From NCBI RefSeq assembly GCF_014639235.1, contig NZ_BMFU01000008.1:62001-126000 (forward strand): 64,000 nt of DNA, written 5' to 3'. This document shows, in pieces, positions 1-9,544 of the stretch. The DNA is from Paenibacillus silvae. GTDB taxonomy: Bacteria; Bacillota; Bacilli; Paenibacillales; Paenibacillaceae. Under the pieces are notes generated by a model that did no database searches, was not told where the DNA came from, and saw nothing but the letters and a program-made list of their open reading frames with translations. The number at the start of each line of letters is the position of its first letter. Positions within the stretch are counted from its first letter, which is position 1. A program made the position numbers and the translations under genes.

Positions 1-1
1 T

Positions 2-1492
2 CAGACGCTGCCCTCCACCGGGTGGACCATCTACAGTGCAACCCCGTCCAGCTACTATTATGAACAGTCCATACTGATCCAGAAGCTTATTCTCGGGATT
101 TGTTTAGCCGCGCTGTGTATTGGACTGATCCTATCAGCAGTGCTTGTCCGGGCTAACTACAGTCCAATTAAACGTCTTGTTGGTCGGATCAAGGACCTTT
201 CTGTTGGCACGCCAAACGAGGCAACGAATGAATTCCGCATGATCGATAACGCATTTCTTCATCTCAAAGATAAGGTGAATAACCTTGAAGAGACGATGAT
301 AGCGAACAGCCCGGCGGTTCGGCACAAAGCAGTGCTTAACCTTTTGCAGGGTAACCCGGAGCAACGCCCCTGGAAAGAGGAACGAGCCGCTCTCGGCATC
401 GCCAGACTGTACGCTGATTACTGCTGTATGCTGATGAATACAGGAGCTCCTGTTGAGAAAGGCCCGGCCGCAACACCTGAAGCCATTGCCAGATTAATGC
501 ATGGACTGGAATGCCTCTCGCTGCAAGATAGCCGCCTGATTGTGGAAGAACTTCCCGACAAGAGACTTGCAGTTATTCTCTGTACCGATGCAGCTTCAGA
601 AGCATTATTGGACAAGTTCTCACAGTTGCTTCTCGCGGAGACACGGCAGCAGCTGCAGCCGGATATTCAGCTGTCTACAGGTTGCTGGGTCAAGGACCTG
701 AGAGAGATTCACCTAAGCTTCAACGAAGCACAGACACTCATGAAATATGCGTATTTCCGGCCTGAGCTGGCCATTCTGAAGGATCATTCCCTGCTTGAGC
801 GGGAACACAGCCTGGAAGAAATCCCGCAGCATCTGCTTGCAAGGTTCAGAGACAAGCTTCAGAGCAGGCAGCTTGGCGAAGCCACTAACACCATAGAGCA
901 GGTGATTGAACATATGCGGGCAGGGCAGTCTCCTGCCGATTATTGCCATTTCATCCTCTCCAATATGGTATTTATCTATTCTGATGTAGCCAAAAACGTG
1001 CGCTACAAACACACGCTGCAGTTCGGGCATCCCGACCTGTACCATGAGTATACAAATATGCATGATATTCTGGCCTATCGTAGATGGCTGACCGGATCCA
1101 TTACTACATTTATGGAGGAAACCGAGAATCGTAACAGTGACCGGGCGATCTCGACCATTGAACTGGCGAAGCAATATATTGAGGACAACCTCTCCGAAGA
1201 CCTCTCACTTGAGGCCGTTGGCAGCAAAGTATTCCTCAGCCCCAAATATTTGAGCAAGCTTTTCAAAGAAGAGGTGGGAATAACCTATACCGATTATGTA
1301 ACATCCCGGCGGATGGAGCAGGCTAAGTTACTGATCGAAAATAACAACATGACGATAGACCGGGTTGCAAGCTCGGTCGGTTACGGAACAACGGCCTATT
1401 TTATTAAACGATTCAAGGAAATGTACGGCTGCACACCAGGCAGCTATGTACGCAGTCTTTCTTCCACAGCGATATCAGAGGCCAGATCATGA
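2..1492 (+). CDS. Membrane-anchored AraC-family transcriptional regulator, C-terminal part (5' end outside window)
   Basis: The open frame runs in from the window edge without a start, so at least 496 residues of a longer protein are present. Near the start is one strongly hydrophobic segment (about window residues 24-44), followed by a HAMP-like cytoplasmic stretch, a long helical middle region and a C-terminal AraC-type double helix-turn-helix in the last 100 residues, with the usual 'LSPKYLSKLFKEEVG' and 'VGYGTTAYFIKRFKE' elements. Known Paenibacillus proteins of this type have an extracellular sensor, two membrane segments and a DNA-binding end, and sit beside sugar ABC transporters. The stop overlaps the frame of the following lipoprotein gene (ATGA at 1489), which suggests co-transcription. 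Inferred role: senses an external carbohydrate or envelope cue and regulates the adjoining transport genes. Ligand unknown. Confidence 0.85.
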   Translation, partial: QTLPSTGWTIYSATPSSYYYEQSILIQKLILGICLAALCIGLILSAVLVRANYSPIKRLVGRIKDLSVGTPNEATNEFRMIDNAFLHLKDKVNNLEETMIANSPAVRHKAVLNLLQGNPEQRPWKEERAALGIARLYADYCCMLMNTGAPVEKGPAATPEAIARLMHGLECLSLQDSRLIVEELPDKRLAVILCTDAASEALLDKFSQLLLAETRQQLQPDIQLSTGCWVKDLREIHLSFNEAQTLMKYAYFRPELAILKDHSLLEREHSLEEIPQHLLARFRDKLQSRQLGEATNTIEQVIEHMRAGQSPADYCHFILSNMVFIYSDVAKNVRYKHTLQFGHPDLYHEYTNMHDILAYRRWLTGSITTFMEETENRNSDRAISTIELAKQYIEDNLSEDLSLEAVGSKVFLSPKYLSKLFKEEVGITYTDYVTSRRMEQAKLLIENNNMTIDRVASSVGYGTTAYFIKRFKEMYGCTPGSYVRSLSSTAISEARS

Positions 1493-1512
1493 GCATAAGG
1501 AGGATGGGCAGC

Positions 1513-3168
1513 ATGACAATGAAGGAACAGCAGCTGAAGGCTGCTTACCGCTATCGCATGTTCCTCACTACAGCACTGCTGACGATGATGGGTGTTATTC
1601 TCGGTGGATGTAATCTGCTGAGCGGACCCAGCGCCATCGTCGAATCGCAGGAAGGCAGCACGAGCACGGCATCCTCTCTTACGGAAAAAGCCAAATACCA
1701 TATCTCCTGGACGATGCATCAGAATCTGCCTGTCCCGCAAGATGCCGAGATGTTGAAGCAGGTGGAAGAACAGTTTGGTGTACAGCTGGATATCTGGAAT
1801 ATGGAAAACAATAAATACGAGTCGCTTCTGGACATGAAGCTGGCTCAAGGCAGCATTCCTGACCTGTTTCGTATCCGGCAGCCGCAGGATCTATTGAAAT
1901 ACCAGCAGCAGGGGGTGCTGGCCGAGATTCCGGTAGAGACGCTGAATGAATATGCGCCGAATCTCATGCGTATCATTCATGAACAAGCCCCGGCCTACGA
2001 AAAGGCTGGAGTGATTAACGGTAAATATTACGGCATCCCTGTAATTAACCCTACCAACATTTATCGCACCCCTGTGGTGTATCGACAGGACTGGCTGGAT
2101 AAGCTGGGCCTGCCTGTTCCGCAGACACTCGCGGAATTCGAGAAGGTTATCTATGCCTTTACCTTCAATGATCCGGATGGCAATGGCATTCAGGATACGT
2201 ATGGCTTGTCCAGTGAAGGCATGAACGTGCTGTTCGGGGCCTTCGGTCAGATTGTTTTTGCCGATCAGTTGTACTTTGGAACGAAGAATGGTAAGAAAAT
2301 GATCGGTGCGCTGGACCCCGAGATGAAGGAGGCGCTGGCCTATCTACGTAAATGGTACAAGGACGGCGTCATTGATCCTGAATTTGTGACAGGTGAGAAT
2401 AAAGGCGGTTATAAACATCTGTCCCATGCATTCATCAACGGTAAAATCGGAATGACCTCGATGGGCAACTACTACCACTGGATTCAGGACGGAGATTATG
2501 AGGATTGGCGAGTTGATCGTGCAGGGCGTGTCGTGAAAAGTCCCGCGCAAGCTACGTTTAATGTCAAAGAGCTAATCGCCAAGTTTCCCGATGCACGGGT
2601 CGTATTGGGCAGGCCTTTTACAGGACCTCACGGACAACGCGGCTCCAAAGGGAATGATATGTTAATGAGCTTCACAGCAATTGGCGCTGATGCGGTCAAA
2701 GAACCGGGCAAGCTGGAGATGATTCTGCGCATTCTGGACGAGGTAAGTGCAAATCCGGATCCAGACAAAGCGGCAAGCATGTCCTACGGTGTGCAAAACA
2801 AACACTGGGTCTGGACGCCAACCGAGCCCCGAAACATCGTTATCATGCCGCCGTATGATACCATGTTCGGGTACCAGAATACGATTGGGGCCAATATCGG
2901 CATGACCGTTCCGCTGAAGGAGACGGGTGAACGGGAGCAATGGGCGGCTACACTGCATTTGGATCAGGACGGCATATACAATGCGCTGGAGGTCGCTACT
3001 CCCGCTCTGGCCAAGTATGGCGACGCGCTGATTCGTTTAAAAAACAAAGCCTATGTTGCTTTTATTACAGGTGAGCGACCGCTCGGTGAATTTGATGAGT
3101 TTGTGCAGGAATTCATGTCGGCAGGCGGCGCAGAAGTGGTGAAGGAAGCCAATGCGTTGAAGCAGTAG
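1513..3168 (+). CDS. Extracellular solute-binding lipoprotein (ABC sugar-type, LplA-like)
   Basis: A 551-residue family 1-type solute-binding protein. The N-terminus has basic residues, a hydrophobic segment and a lipobox 'ILGGC' with the lipidated cysteine near residue 33, so the protein should be anchored on the outer face of the membrane. An in-frame ATG at 1489 overlaps the previous stop, but AAGGAGG at 1497-1503 lies nine bases before the ATG at 1513, so I take 1513 as the start. The body has the features of large Paenibacillus binding proteins, including a DxDGNGxxDTYG-like calcium-type loop ('DPDGNGIQDTYG') common in this family. It probably delivers an oligosaccharide to an ABC permease not in this window (probably encoded upstream). 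No terminator was recognised after it. Confidence 0.88.
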   Translation: MTMKEQQLKAAYRYRMFLTTALLTMMGVILGGCNLLSGPSAIVESQEGSTSTASSLTEKAKYHISWTMHQNLPVPQDAEMLKQVEEQFGVQLDIWNMENNKYESLLDMKLAQGSIPDLFRIRQPQDLLKYQQQGVLAEIPVETLNEYAPNLMRIIHEQAPAYEKAGVINGKYYGIPVINPTNIYRTPVVYRQDWLDKLGLPVPQTLAEFEKVIYAFTFNDPDGNGIQDTYGLSSEGMNVLFGAFGQIVFADQLYFGTKNGKKMIGALDPEMKEALAYLRKWYKDGVIDPEFVTGENKGGYKHLSHAFINGKIGMTSMGNYYHWIQDGDYEDWRVDRAGRVVKSPAQATFNVKELIAKFPDARVVLGRPFTGPHGQRGSKGNDMLMSFTAIGADAVKEPGKLEMILRILDEVSANPDPDKAASMSYGVQNKHWVWTPTEPRNIVIMPPYDTMFGYQNTIGANIGMTVPLKETGEREQWAATLHLDQDGIYNALEVATPALAKYGDALIRLKNKAYVAFITGERPLGEFDEFVQEFMSAGGAEVVKEANALKQ

Positions 3169-3180
3169 CAAGTGTGCGAA

Positions 3181-3380
3181 GAAGTGGCAGGTAGAGGTCG
3201 TAGATAATTGGGCAGGTCGATGGATAAATGACTTGGTGGGTAGTAGCAGGTTGGTGGATCGGTGGATCAATGGTTAAGTAGCGGATTGGTGGATGGTTGG
3301 GTGGGTGGTATTGGGGCGTGAATGGTTAGTCGGTGGTAGCAGGGCGGTGGATCGGGGGATGAATGGTTAGGTGGGGCATA
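3181..3380. repeat. G/T-rich degenerate low-complexity tract
   Basis: About 200 bases in which words such as GGTGGAT, GGTTGGTGG and AATGGTTAG recur at irregular spacing, with very little C on the plus strand. The pattern looks like an eroded minisatellite. No protein-coding frame is supported. Confidence 0.6.
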
Positions 3381-3496
3381 CAGAAGTAGTAGTGAATATG
3401 CGGCAGCCTTTGTAGGTTGTGCGGAAGGCGAAGGGGACTGATAACATATGAATGCGAGAAATACAGCAATCTAGTCTGGCGCGGCTTCTCCATATT

Positions 3497-3691
3497 CTAA
3501 CGATCCCCAGAAACCTTATTTCGCTCAATTTCTCATGTTGAGAATTGTAACGATTCCTAGTGACGCTATTTCTGCCAAAACAGCTCTCGAACGCTGATTT
3601 TTCGCCCAAAATGCGCAAATAGCGTTTCCCAGAATCGTTAGATTTTCAAACAGACTAAAATACTGCAAATAGCGTCATCTGAGATCGTTAG
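3497..3691. repeat. Cluster of four related 30-35 bp elements, two in each orientation
   Basis: Units at 3497-3531 and 3547-3580 read as (C/G)TAACGATtcc..AG..ACGCTATTT on the plus strand. Units at 3608-3641 and 3655-3691 are the same motif on the minus strand (AAATAGCGT..CTGAGATCGTTAG type). The paired orientation could fold into a long imperfect stem. This looks like a dispersed intergenic REP/MITE-like family; copies elsewhere in the genome are expected but cannot be seen here. Confidence 0.7.
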
Positions 3692-4124
3692 CCGCTGCAC
3701 TGTCGAACCACCACTGCTACGTAAACACTTCTACGCCTGAGTTTTGAAAATCACTGTACTGGACAAGAACGGACTCCACACTTGTGTTCATACTTGTTTC
3801 TGTACTTTTTTCATACTATGTCCATGCTTCCACCTATACTTTTGTCTACACTCGCGTCCGCACTTATATCCTCGTTCATGCCTATCCTTGTTGCGTCCTT
3901 GCCTATATCTAAACTTGATTCCGCGCGTGTTCGGCTATGGTATTTGCTCATCGTCAATCGCACCAAGTTACTAGGTAGAGCATTAGGTGCAGCTCAACAG
4001 CGTTTGGAACACCAGACTGTAAACCATTCCAATATGCTATTTAGACTTTTCACAAATGCCTAGCTTGTACGCCTACTTTACATGAATGCCCAGCCCCAAG
4101 GCTCTGCCGCTATGTACTTTCAAG

Positions 4125-4158
4125 CAAAAAAGAGCAGCCCTTTCAATTCGGCTGCCCT
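4125..4158 (-). terminator. Rho-independent terminator for the TerD-like gene
   Basis: Arms 4131-4139 and 4150-4158 (AGAGCAGCC / GGCTGCCCT) form a nine-base stem with one weak pair; the A-run at 4125-4131 becomes a U-tract on the minus strand. It lies about 350 bases beyond the stop at 4505. Confidence 0.6.
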
Positions 4159-4504
4159 AACCTCTCTATGCTTGATTACACTTAAACTTTGTAATGGTCA
4201 CATTCTATATACAAGCTATAAATTACCTCTCACTTACCGCGCGAATCATTTAAAGCCAACTAGGCTTTCTCCCTTACCCAGTTACTACAGTTACTACATT
4301 TACTGCACTTACCACAATACTGGAAATTGCTACAATCTTTACCCGCACCACGTGCAGCTCTTAGCACGCGGTGCCCTGCCTCATGACAAGGTGGTCAGCC
4401 ACTTTCTATACGCTCTACACTTACTATACTTCTACTTCACATGCTCATGACCTTCAATCACAAAACAACAGCACTTTGCACCAATTCATTACATGCCGTA
4501 CCGC

Positions 4505-6754
4505 TCAGGCCAGATATTCCGCCATAATTTGCTCGATATCATACGGCGTCACACCTTCATCGACCGCATAGATGGTATCGGCTTGTTCCTTCGTATCCAC
4601 CAGCTCACCTCTCGCCTTGGCATGCAGCATGAACAAGTTATACAGATCGGGTTTGCGCAATGTTGTCATCGCTTTCCCCATCAGCACGATGCCTTTCTGA
4701 TTCCCCTCTACGTTGTTGTTGTAGTCCGGGTATCTTTTCAGAGCCAGATCGGTCCAGATGATGGTGCGCTCCACCAAATCCAGAATGACAGGAATAGCAA
4801 TCTGCGTATCTGCGGTAATATCAATTTTGTTCTCCACCGTGGATGGCTCATAGATTTCGCCCGAGCCGGGCTTCTTGCGCATCATCCAGCCTGCAAAACA
4901 TTCCGGCAAGTTGCAATAGGGATGGCTGGTGAAGGAGAGAAGTGTTGTCACTACATATCGTCCGCCATAGTTCACAATGGAAGGCATATGCAAATCAATG
5001 AATTCACTCGCCCCGTAAGGCGCAGTCACGATATCCCCGCTGTGGACAGCCTTATATTTAACAGACCGCAGATTGGTATACGAGATATGTTCAACGTAAT
5101 TCCAGTTCTTGTCGTACATCACCGCCGAAAGGTCAATGTCCACACGTCCCGTCGATGTACCATCCACCTCGCCCTCTTTCCACCAGCTGAAGAAACGAAT
5201 GGTGTCACCTTCTCCCATCGGGATGCGGCTTCCTCGCACAATGGTTCGCAATGCTTTGCTTGCGGATCGTTGCGAAAAAGGAACCAGATAATGCTGCAGC
5301 CGTTCATCCACATACGTCTTTCCAAGTGGGGGGAATTCAGCAAATCGTGTGATCAACGCCTGCTCGCAGAGCTGCACCACTTCCTGACATACCGCCTCGC
5401 CCACCGTGGGCAGCTCATTCGGGATACCGAAAGCCTTCGCCACATTGCCTTTAGGGAAAAACACCCGCAAAGCGGCTTCTTCACTCCGCTTTGCAAAATG
5501 CTGTCTCACCTGTAACAACACGGGCGTGGATACTTTTGCGGCTACCTCGCCAAAGGCCAGCAATACATATTCTTCATCCTCCGTGATACGTAGCATATGA
5601 TCCAGCTTGCGCGCGAACTCACCCGGGCGCTGGGACAACAGGTCGATCAGGCTCCAGATATTGCGGTACTGGAATGCCAGCTCCACGCTGCCATTGAAGG
5701 TGGTAAACGGCTTGTTGTTCCGCAGAATATCAAAAGCAGCCTGGGTGCGCGGATACCTGAGCTTGTATTCGGATGGATGCAGAATCTCACCCAGCCGAAT
5801 CCAGCGCTCCTTGTAGCGCAGCATATCCTCCGTGATGGAGCCACATTGCTCCAGCACGCTGAGGAGCAGGCGGCGCTCACGGCGTTTGAACTTACGAAAA
5901 GGCGTGGCTGCTGCCAGACTGACGTCCCCCTCCGACCAGGATACCGCCAGTCGGAGCACATCGCTTGCCGTTTTAAAATAGGACCCGATCCGTTCCATAC
6001 TCGCCAGCTCATACTTCAACAGCACGGCAACGACAAAACCGACATTCTCCTTAAAGGGAATCTCTGCAGGCAGTATAGCTTCAACGTCACTCGGATCAGC
6101 ATGCTTGAGCACACGTTTGATATCTTTCTTGTCTGTATCAGAGATGGAGCCCTTCGCTTCGATCAACTGACGGATCAGCTTCAGGAACGCTGGCTTGTTG
6201 CCCAGTTCAATAACTTTCAGCCTGGTTTGCTCCAGTAAAGGAGACCGCACGCCAGCAGCCATGGCCGAAGGCTCGAAATCATCCAGCGTAAGATGCGTTA
6301 GATAATGAAAAACAGCATTCAAGTACAGGTCCGCTTCGTGCTCTTCCATGACCTGCTCGGGGAAGCCCGCGTACATCGGCTGGTACTTGACATGAGCACC
6401 TACCATAACTTTGAGGTCTTGAATCAATTGTTGAACCAATGCTTCAAACTGCTCCCGGGACAGTGTCCGCAAGGCCTGCAGCAGCTCACTCGAAAAGGTG
6501 AATCCGAGAGACTCTATATTTTTGAGCGCGGTCGCCAGCACTTGGTCAGGCAGTCGATGCTGCGGCTGTTCGTTCGGTTGAATCATCAGTTTTCTGGCTC
6601 TACGGACGTAAATGCTGTTCATTCTGATATTACTGTAATCCAGATTTTTATCGACATTGATATTCCAATGGTTTGTGTTACTGTTCATGATATTGTCGTT
6701 ATTGTTGTTGTTCATGATCAAAGAGTCCAGGAAAGCCATATCCCTATTTAACAT
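4505..6754 (-). CDS. Large protein with TerD-like C-terminal region (MXAN_6230/SCO0854-like), Asn-rich N-terminus
   Basis: 749 residues from the first ATG. Residues 14-45 are unusually rich in asparagine; the region resembling homologues seems to begin at about residue 45 ('MNSIYVRRARKLM'). Residues 60-500 are mostly helical without a recognised enzyme motif. Residues about 515-665 look like a TerD/stress-protein beta-sandwich: 'IRFFSWWKEG', 'VDIDLSAVMYD', 'HSGD' and 'FAGWMM', where TerD proteins bind calcium through an aspartate-rich face. From memory the overall layout matches the MXAN_6230/SCO0854 family, function unknown. None of the candidate starts (6754, 6739, 6715, 6688, 6622) has a clear ribosome binding site, so the true N-terminus is uncertain and may exclude the Asn-rich part. 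No signal peptide, so cytoplasmic. Confidence 0.6.
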   Translation of the reverse strand: MLNRDMAFLDSLIMNNNNNDNIMNSNTNHWNINVDKNLDYSNIRMNSIYVRRARKLMIQPNEQPQHRLPDQVLATALKNIESLGFTFSSELLQALRTLSREQFEALVQQLIQDLKVMVGAHVKYQPMYAGFPEQVMEEHEADLYLNAVFHYLTHLTLDDFEPSAMAAGVRSPLLEQTRLKVIELGNKPAFLKLIRQLIEAKGSISDTDKKDIKRVLKHADPSDVEAILPAEIPFKENVGFVVAVLLKYELASMERIGSYFKTASDVLRLAVSWSEGDVSLAAATPFRKFKRRERRLLLSVLEQCGSITEDMLRYKERWIRLGEILHPSEYKLRYPRTQAAFDILRNNKPFTTFNGSVELAFQYRNIWSLIDLLSQRPGEFARKLDHMLRITEDEEYVLLAFGEVAAKVSTPVLLQVRQHFAKRSEEAALRVFFPKGNVAKAFGIPNELPTVGEAVCQEVVQLCEQALITRFAEFPPLGKTYVDERLQHYLVPFSQRSASKALRTIVRGSRIPMGEGDTIRFFSWWKEGEVDGTSTGRVDIDLSAVMYDKNWNYVEHISYTNLRSVKYKAVHSGDIVTAPYGASEFIDLHMPSIVNYGGRYVVTTLLSFTSHPYCNLPECFAGWMMRKKPGSGEIYEPSTVENKIDITADTQIAIPVILDLVERTIIWTDLALKRYPDYNNNVEGNQKGIVLMGKAMTTLRKPDLYNLFMLHAKARGELVDTKEQADTIYAVDEGVTPYDIEQIMAEYLA

Positions 6755-7060
6755 TTGGTGGTTAGCTTTTAGAAGGAAGGAATATGATAGCCTGGACGCC
6801 TCCTCTCTGAATTGAGATCTTCAGGAGAGCGGCGACCCTGGAATCTCCAATGATGTGTAGAAGGAAGGATCGCCATAGCCTGAAGGCCAAGGATTCGAAG
6901 CTCCGAAGTTCGCAACCCGAACCTTTGGTGAACTCATCATCTCAGATTTTGGATTCCATGAGCAGGGTGAAAGTATTACGACATGATTTATATGGAAGGA
7001 GTGCTTGAACAGTTGTCGAATAGGATTCAATACTTATTTTTGAAATGAGGTTATCAGAAA
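6755..7060. other. Divergent intergenic region, 306 bp
   Basis: Lies between the divergent starts at 6754 and 7061. It contains a diverged direct repeat (AGAAGGAAGGA...ATAGCCTG at about 6771-6797 and 6859-6888). A 69-codon minus frame (6821-7030) has no ribosome binding site. No regulatory motif recognised. Confidence 0.5.
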
Positions 7061-8221
7061 ATGAAGCTCCACACTTTATATAGTGATTATATCCGTATTA
7101 GGTTCTCTCTCCCCTTGGAACCCGCACACAGGAATATGATGATGGCATTTGGTCAATATGAGGATGACAGTGCGGCGTTATTCTTTGCTGATCACCCGGA
7201 TGAAACCTTCTCAGGCTGGATATCCGAATTACGCCCGAAAGACCCCTACTATGGATCAAAGCCGGACTGGAAGCCCGTTTTAGCCGAAAAGTATGAGCAA
7301 CTAAATGTATATGATGAGATGATTCTGTACTACCTGTTATTTACGATCAACAGCACGCTGTCTGTTAACGTATACAACACCTATAGTGCCATGAACGATT
7401 TTATGAAAAACTATAGCTTTCTCCAGCTGTCCCATCTGCACGACATATCTCGTCTAGATGATGGAGAGAAGCAGCGGCTGCGTGATTTTTTCTTCTTTTT
7501 CTACCTCTACGCACACCCGGTTAATGATGAAACGTTACATGCCTGCTCATTCCATGCACAGCATTTGATACATACAAAGACTGGCATTCATCTCAAAGAT
7601 TACTTTGCTGCTTATTATGATCACTACTCCAGTCATAGGAACAAATACGGCGAACAGATTGTCATCTCAGCCAAAGAGATCCATGCATGCAAACATCTTA
7701 CCCTGGAGCTATTACAAGTCCTTGAAGGACGATCAAACAGGCTGGGCCTGCCCCTTGAGAAAGGTTTGGAACCGGTCATTCATCTCATCAATGATGTTGA
7801 TAACATGCTGAAGCTGTATGCGGATGATCCCGCTGCGCTGTTCCAGATCATGAGAGACTTACTCGCAGGTAGCAATATGCACACAACTATTGAAACGAAC
7901 GACAATGGTGAACCCAACAATAGTTTGATCAACGCTTTGCATGAGGACTCTTTGGAGAAACCGGTATCCTACCGTGATCACTGCTTTACCCTTTTGCTAC
8001 AAAATTACGTTTCGTACGTACTGTTCTTTGATTTTGAAGAAATTCGGAGCGTTGTGCATGCTTTCCAAGACACCCCGGAGGAATGCAGCTTTATCCTTAG
8101 CAAAATGTTCACGGACACCATCTTCCTGCAGAGAATGTTGAGACAGCAGCAGATTGATCTGGCCCAGTACCCGGAGGTTACGCGGTTCTTCGATGAGGAT
8201 GCCAGGCAGTGGTATCTGTAA
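7061..8221 (+). CDS. Hypothetical protein, unknown function
   Basis: 386 residues, ATG at 7061 preceded by GAGG ten bases upstream. No signal peptide and no long membrane span; one phenylalanine/tyrosine-rich patch around residues 146-156. The sequence is rich in His, Tyr and Asp and predicted mainly helical; I do not recognise a domain. It is transcribed away from the TerD-like gene and ends at a shared, bidirectional terminator facing the response regulator gene. Codon use looks like its neighbours. The length and lack of internal stops make a real gene very likely. Confidence 0.75.
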   Translation: MKLHTLYSDYIRIRFSLPLEPAHRNMMMAFGQYEDDSAALFFADHPDETFSGWISELRPKDPYYGSKPDWKPVLAEKYEQLNVYDEMILYYLLFTINSTLSVNVYNTYSAMNDFMKNYSFLQLSHLHDISRLDDGEKQRLRDFFFFFYLYAHPVNDETLHACSFHAQHLIHTKTGIHLKDYFAAYYDHYSSHRNKYGEQIVISAKEIHACKHLTLELLQVLEGRSNRLGLPLEKGLEPVIHLINDVDNMLKLYADDPAALFQIMRDLLAGSNMHTTIETNDNGEPNNSLINALHEDSLEKPVSYRDHCFTLLLQNYVSYVLFFDFEEIRSVVHAFQDTPEECSFILSKMFTDTIFLQRMLRQQQIDLAQYPEVTRFFDEDARQWYL

Positions 8222-8263
8222 ATCAAAAATAAATACACTACCCAACGTTTTGCGCACAAGAAA

Positions 8264-8298
8264 AAGCCTTTGCTGACCCCAAACTTCAGCAAAGGCTT
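8264..8298. terminator. Bidirectional terminator between convergent genes
   Basis: Perfect 13-base stem AAGCCTTTGCTGA / TCAGCAAAGGCTT around a short loop, with T-rich DNA after it and an A-run before it, so it can serve both the gene ending at 8221 and the minus-strand gene ending at 8344. Confidence 0.85.
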
Positions 8299-8343
8299 GT
8301 CTATTTTCCTTAATGAAGGCATTCATGTAAGCATCTTTTTTAC

Positions 8344-9489
8344 TCATGTATTCTTGCTCTTCCATTCCCGATACCATGACTCCACTTCATGACCAGGTCG
8401 TACACCGGCATCTTGCTGTAATGCTGCTGCCAGTTGATTGTATTGAGCAATCACCGGATCTTTATTGCCTAACTGGTCGTACAGCTTCATTAAAGAAAGG
8501 CTGACTTCCTCCAGCATCGGATCAAACTGCTGCATCTGATGATACAACATCAGGGCCTCATTGGGATGACCCGATTCAATGTAATAATGCGCAAGCTTCA
8601 ATGCATGATTCTGCCAAAGCGCATGCAAACGTTGACGTTCAAGCTCCGCCCATGCGTAGTCATCTTCACCAAAATATTTTCCTTCATATTGATCCGAAAC
8701 ATATCGATGTGCAGCGAGCGTCGATGGTGATAATGCAGACAATCGGTTAAGGCGGCTCTCCCACTCTTCCGCATCAATCCTGAATTCACCGGTTTCCAAA
8801 ATATAACCAAATTGTTGATAGCGAACCGATATCCGGTCTTCACCCATGAATTCGTTCATCATTCCGCGTAAACGATGGATGCCACTGTGCAGATTGGTTA
8901 TACCTTTCCTCTCATCCAATTCCGGCCACAACAGCTCAAGCAGTGTGTCCCGCTTGATCGGTTTATTGCGATGATGGAGCAAATACGCAAATAACTCTCT
9001 AATTTTGGTCGTTCTGAACTTCAAATGTTTGGGCGGCTCATTCGGATGCAGCTGCACCTGGAGCATGCCCATGCAGCGGATCACCATGCCTGCCTCTTCC
9101 TCGTTTTCTGCCATATTCAAGTGCGCAGGTACAGCTCTGCGTTGATACATCTTCATCGTTTTATCCAAACGGCTTCGCGTTACAGGCTTCATAATATAAT
9201 CCAGCACTTCAAGGCCATAGGCCGTTAGTGCATGTTCGTTATATGCTGTTGTAAAAATAACTTCCGTCCTCGGGGAAACCTCGTGGATTCGTTCGGTTGC
9301 CTCAATTCCGTTCATTCCCGGCATATGAATGTCCATGAAAACCAGGTCAGGCAGATGCTGCTTGATTTGTTCTATCGCTTCTTCTGCCTTCAAAAAAGCA
9401 CCGATGACCTCGCAATCCTCTCTCTCGACCAACAATTTATTTAACCTGCTAAGAGCGAGATTTTCATCATCTACCAAAATCACTCTCAT
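8344..9489 (-). CDS. SARP-type response regulator (receiver + winged helix + BTAD)
   Basis: 381 residues. Residues 1-120 are a CheY-like receiver with acidic pocket 'VDDE', phospho-acceptor Asp at about 53 ('FMDIHMPGMNG'), the TTAY switch and Lys about 101 ('KPV'). Residues about 140-230 are an OmpR/SARP winged helix, and 240-375 are a helical BTAD repeat domain found in SARP activators. A GTG lies at 9495, but GGAGGG is only two bases before it and eight before the ATG at 9489, so I start at 9489. It is divergent from the hybrid kinase at 9643 and is its likely partner. Output: DNA-binding regulator, target unknown. Confidence 0.9.
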   Translation of the reverse strand: MRVILVDDENLALSRLNKLLVEREDCEVIGAFLKAEEAIEQIKQHLPDLVFMDIHMPGMNGIEATERIHEVSPRTEVIFTTAYNEHALTAYGLEVLDYIMKPVTRSRLDKTMKMYQRRAVPAHLNMAENEEEAGMVIRCMGMLQVQLHPNEPPKHLKFRTTKIRELFAYLLHHRNKPIKRDTLLELLWPELDERKGITNLHSGIHRLRGMMNEFMGEDRISVRYQQFGYILETGEFRIDAEEWESRLNRLSALSPSTLAAHRYVSDQYEGKYFGEDDYAWAELERQRLHALWQNHALKLAHYYIESGHPNEALMLYHQMQQFDPMLEEVSLSLMKLYDQLGNKDPVIAQYNQLAAALQQDAGVRPGHEVESWYREWKSKNT

Positions 9490-9544
9490 ATGCACAGCCC
9501 TCCGACTCGCTTGATCATCCTTTAATCTATAATTTTACCATAAA

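Larger units (their letters stand above)
3169..4504. other. Gene-free region, 1.3 kb, compositionally skewed
   Basis: No convincing gene. 3181-3380 is G/T-rich on the plus strand with degenerate GGTGGAT-like words; 3497-3691 holds a cluster of inverted repeats (listed separately); 3740-3930 is C/T-rich with degenerate ACTTGT/TCCxC words; 4280-4450 is a TACTAC/ACTTAC-rich stretch. The apparent short frames here follow the low-complexity words and lack ribosome binding sites. A minus-strand terminator lies at 4125-4158. Confidence 0.7.

Noticed and set aside
3744..4450. Three plus-strand short frames in the gene-free region
   Set aside because: They follow low-complexity words (Cys/Leu/Tyr-rich products) and lack ribosome binding sites.
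4493..6238. Two long plus-strand frames (340 and 213 codons) opposite the TerD-like gene
   Set aside because: Cys/His/Gln-rich translations typical of antisense frames; no ribosome binding sites; the minus-strand frame has the recognisable motifs.
6821..7030. 69-codon minus-strand frame in phase with the TerD-like gene
   Set aside because: Separated from it by a stop, no ribosome binding site and no recognisable sequence; treated as chance.
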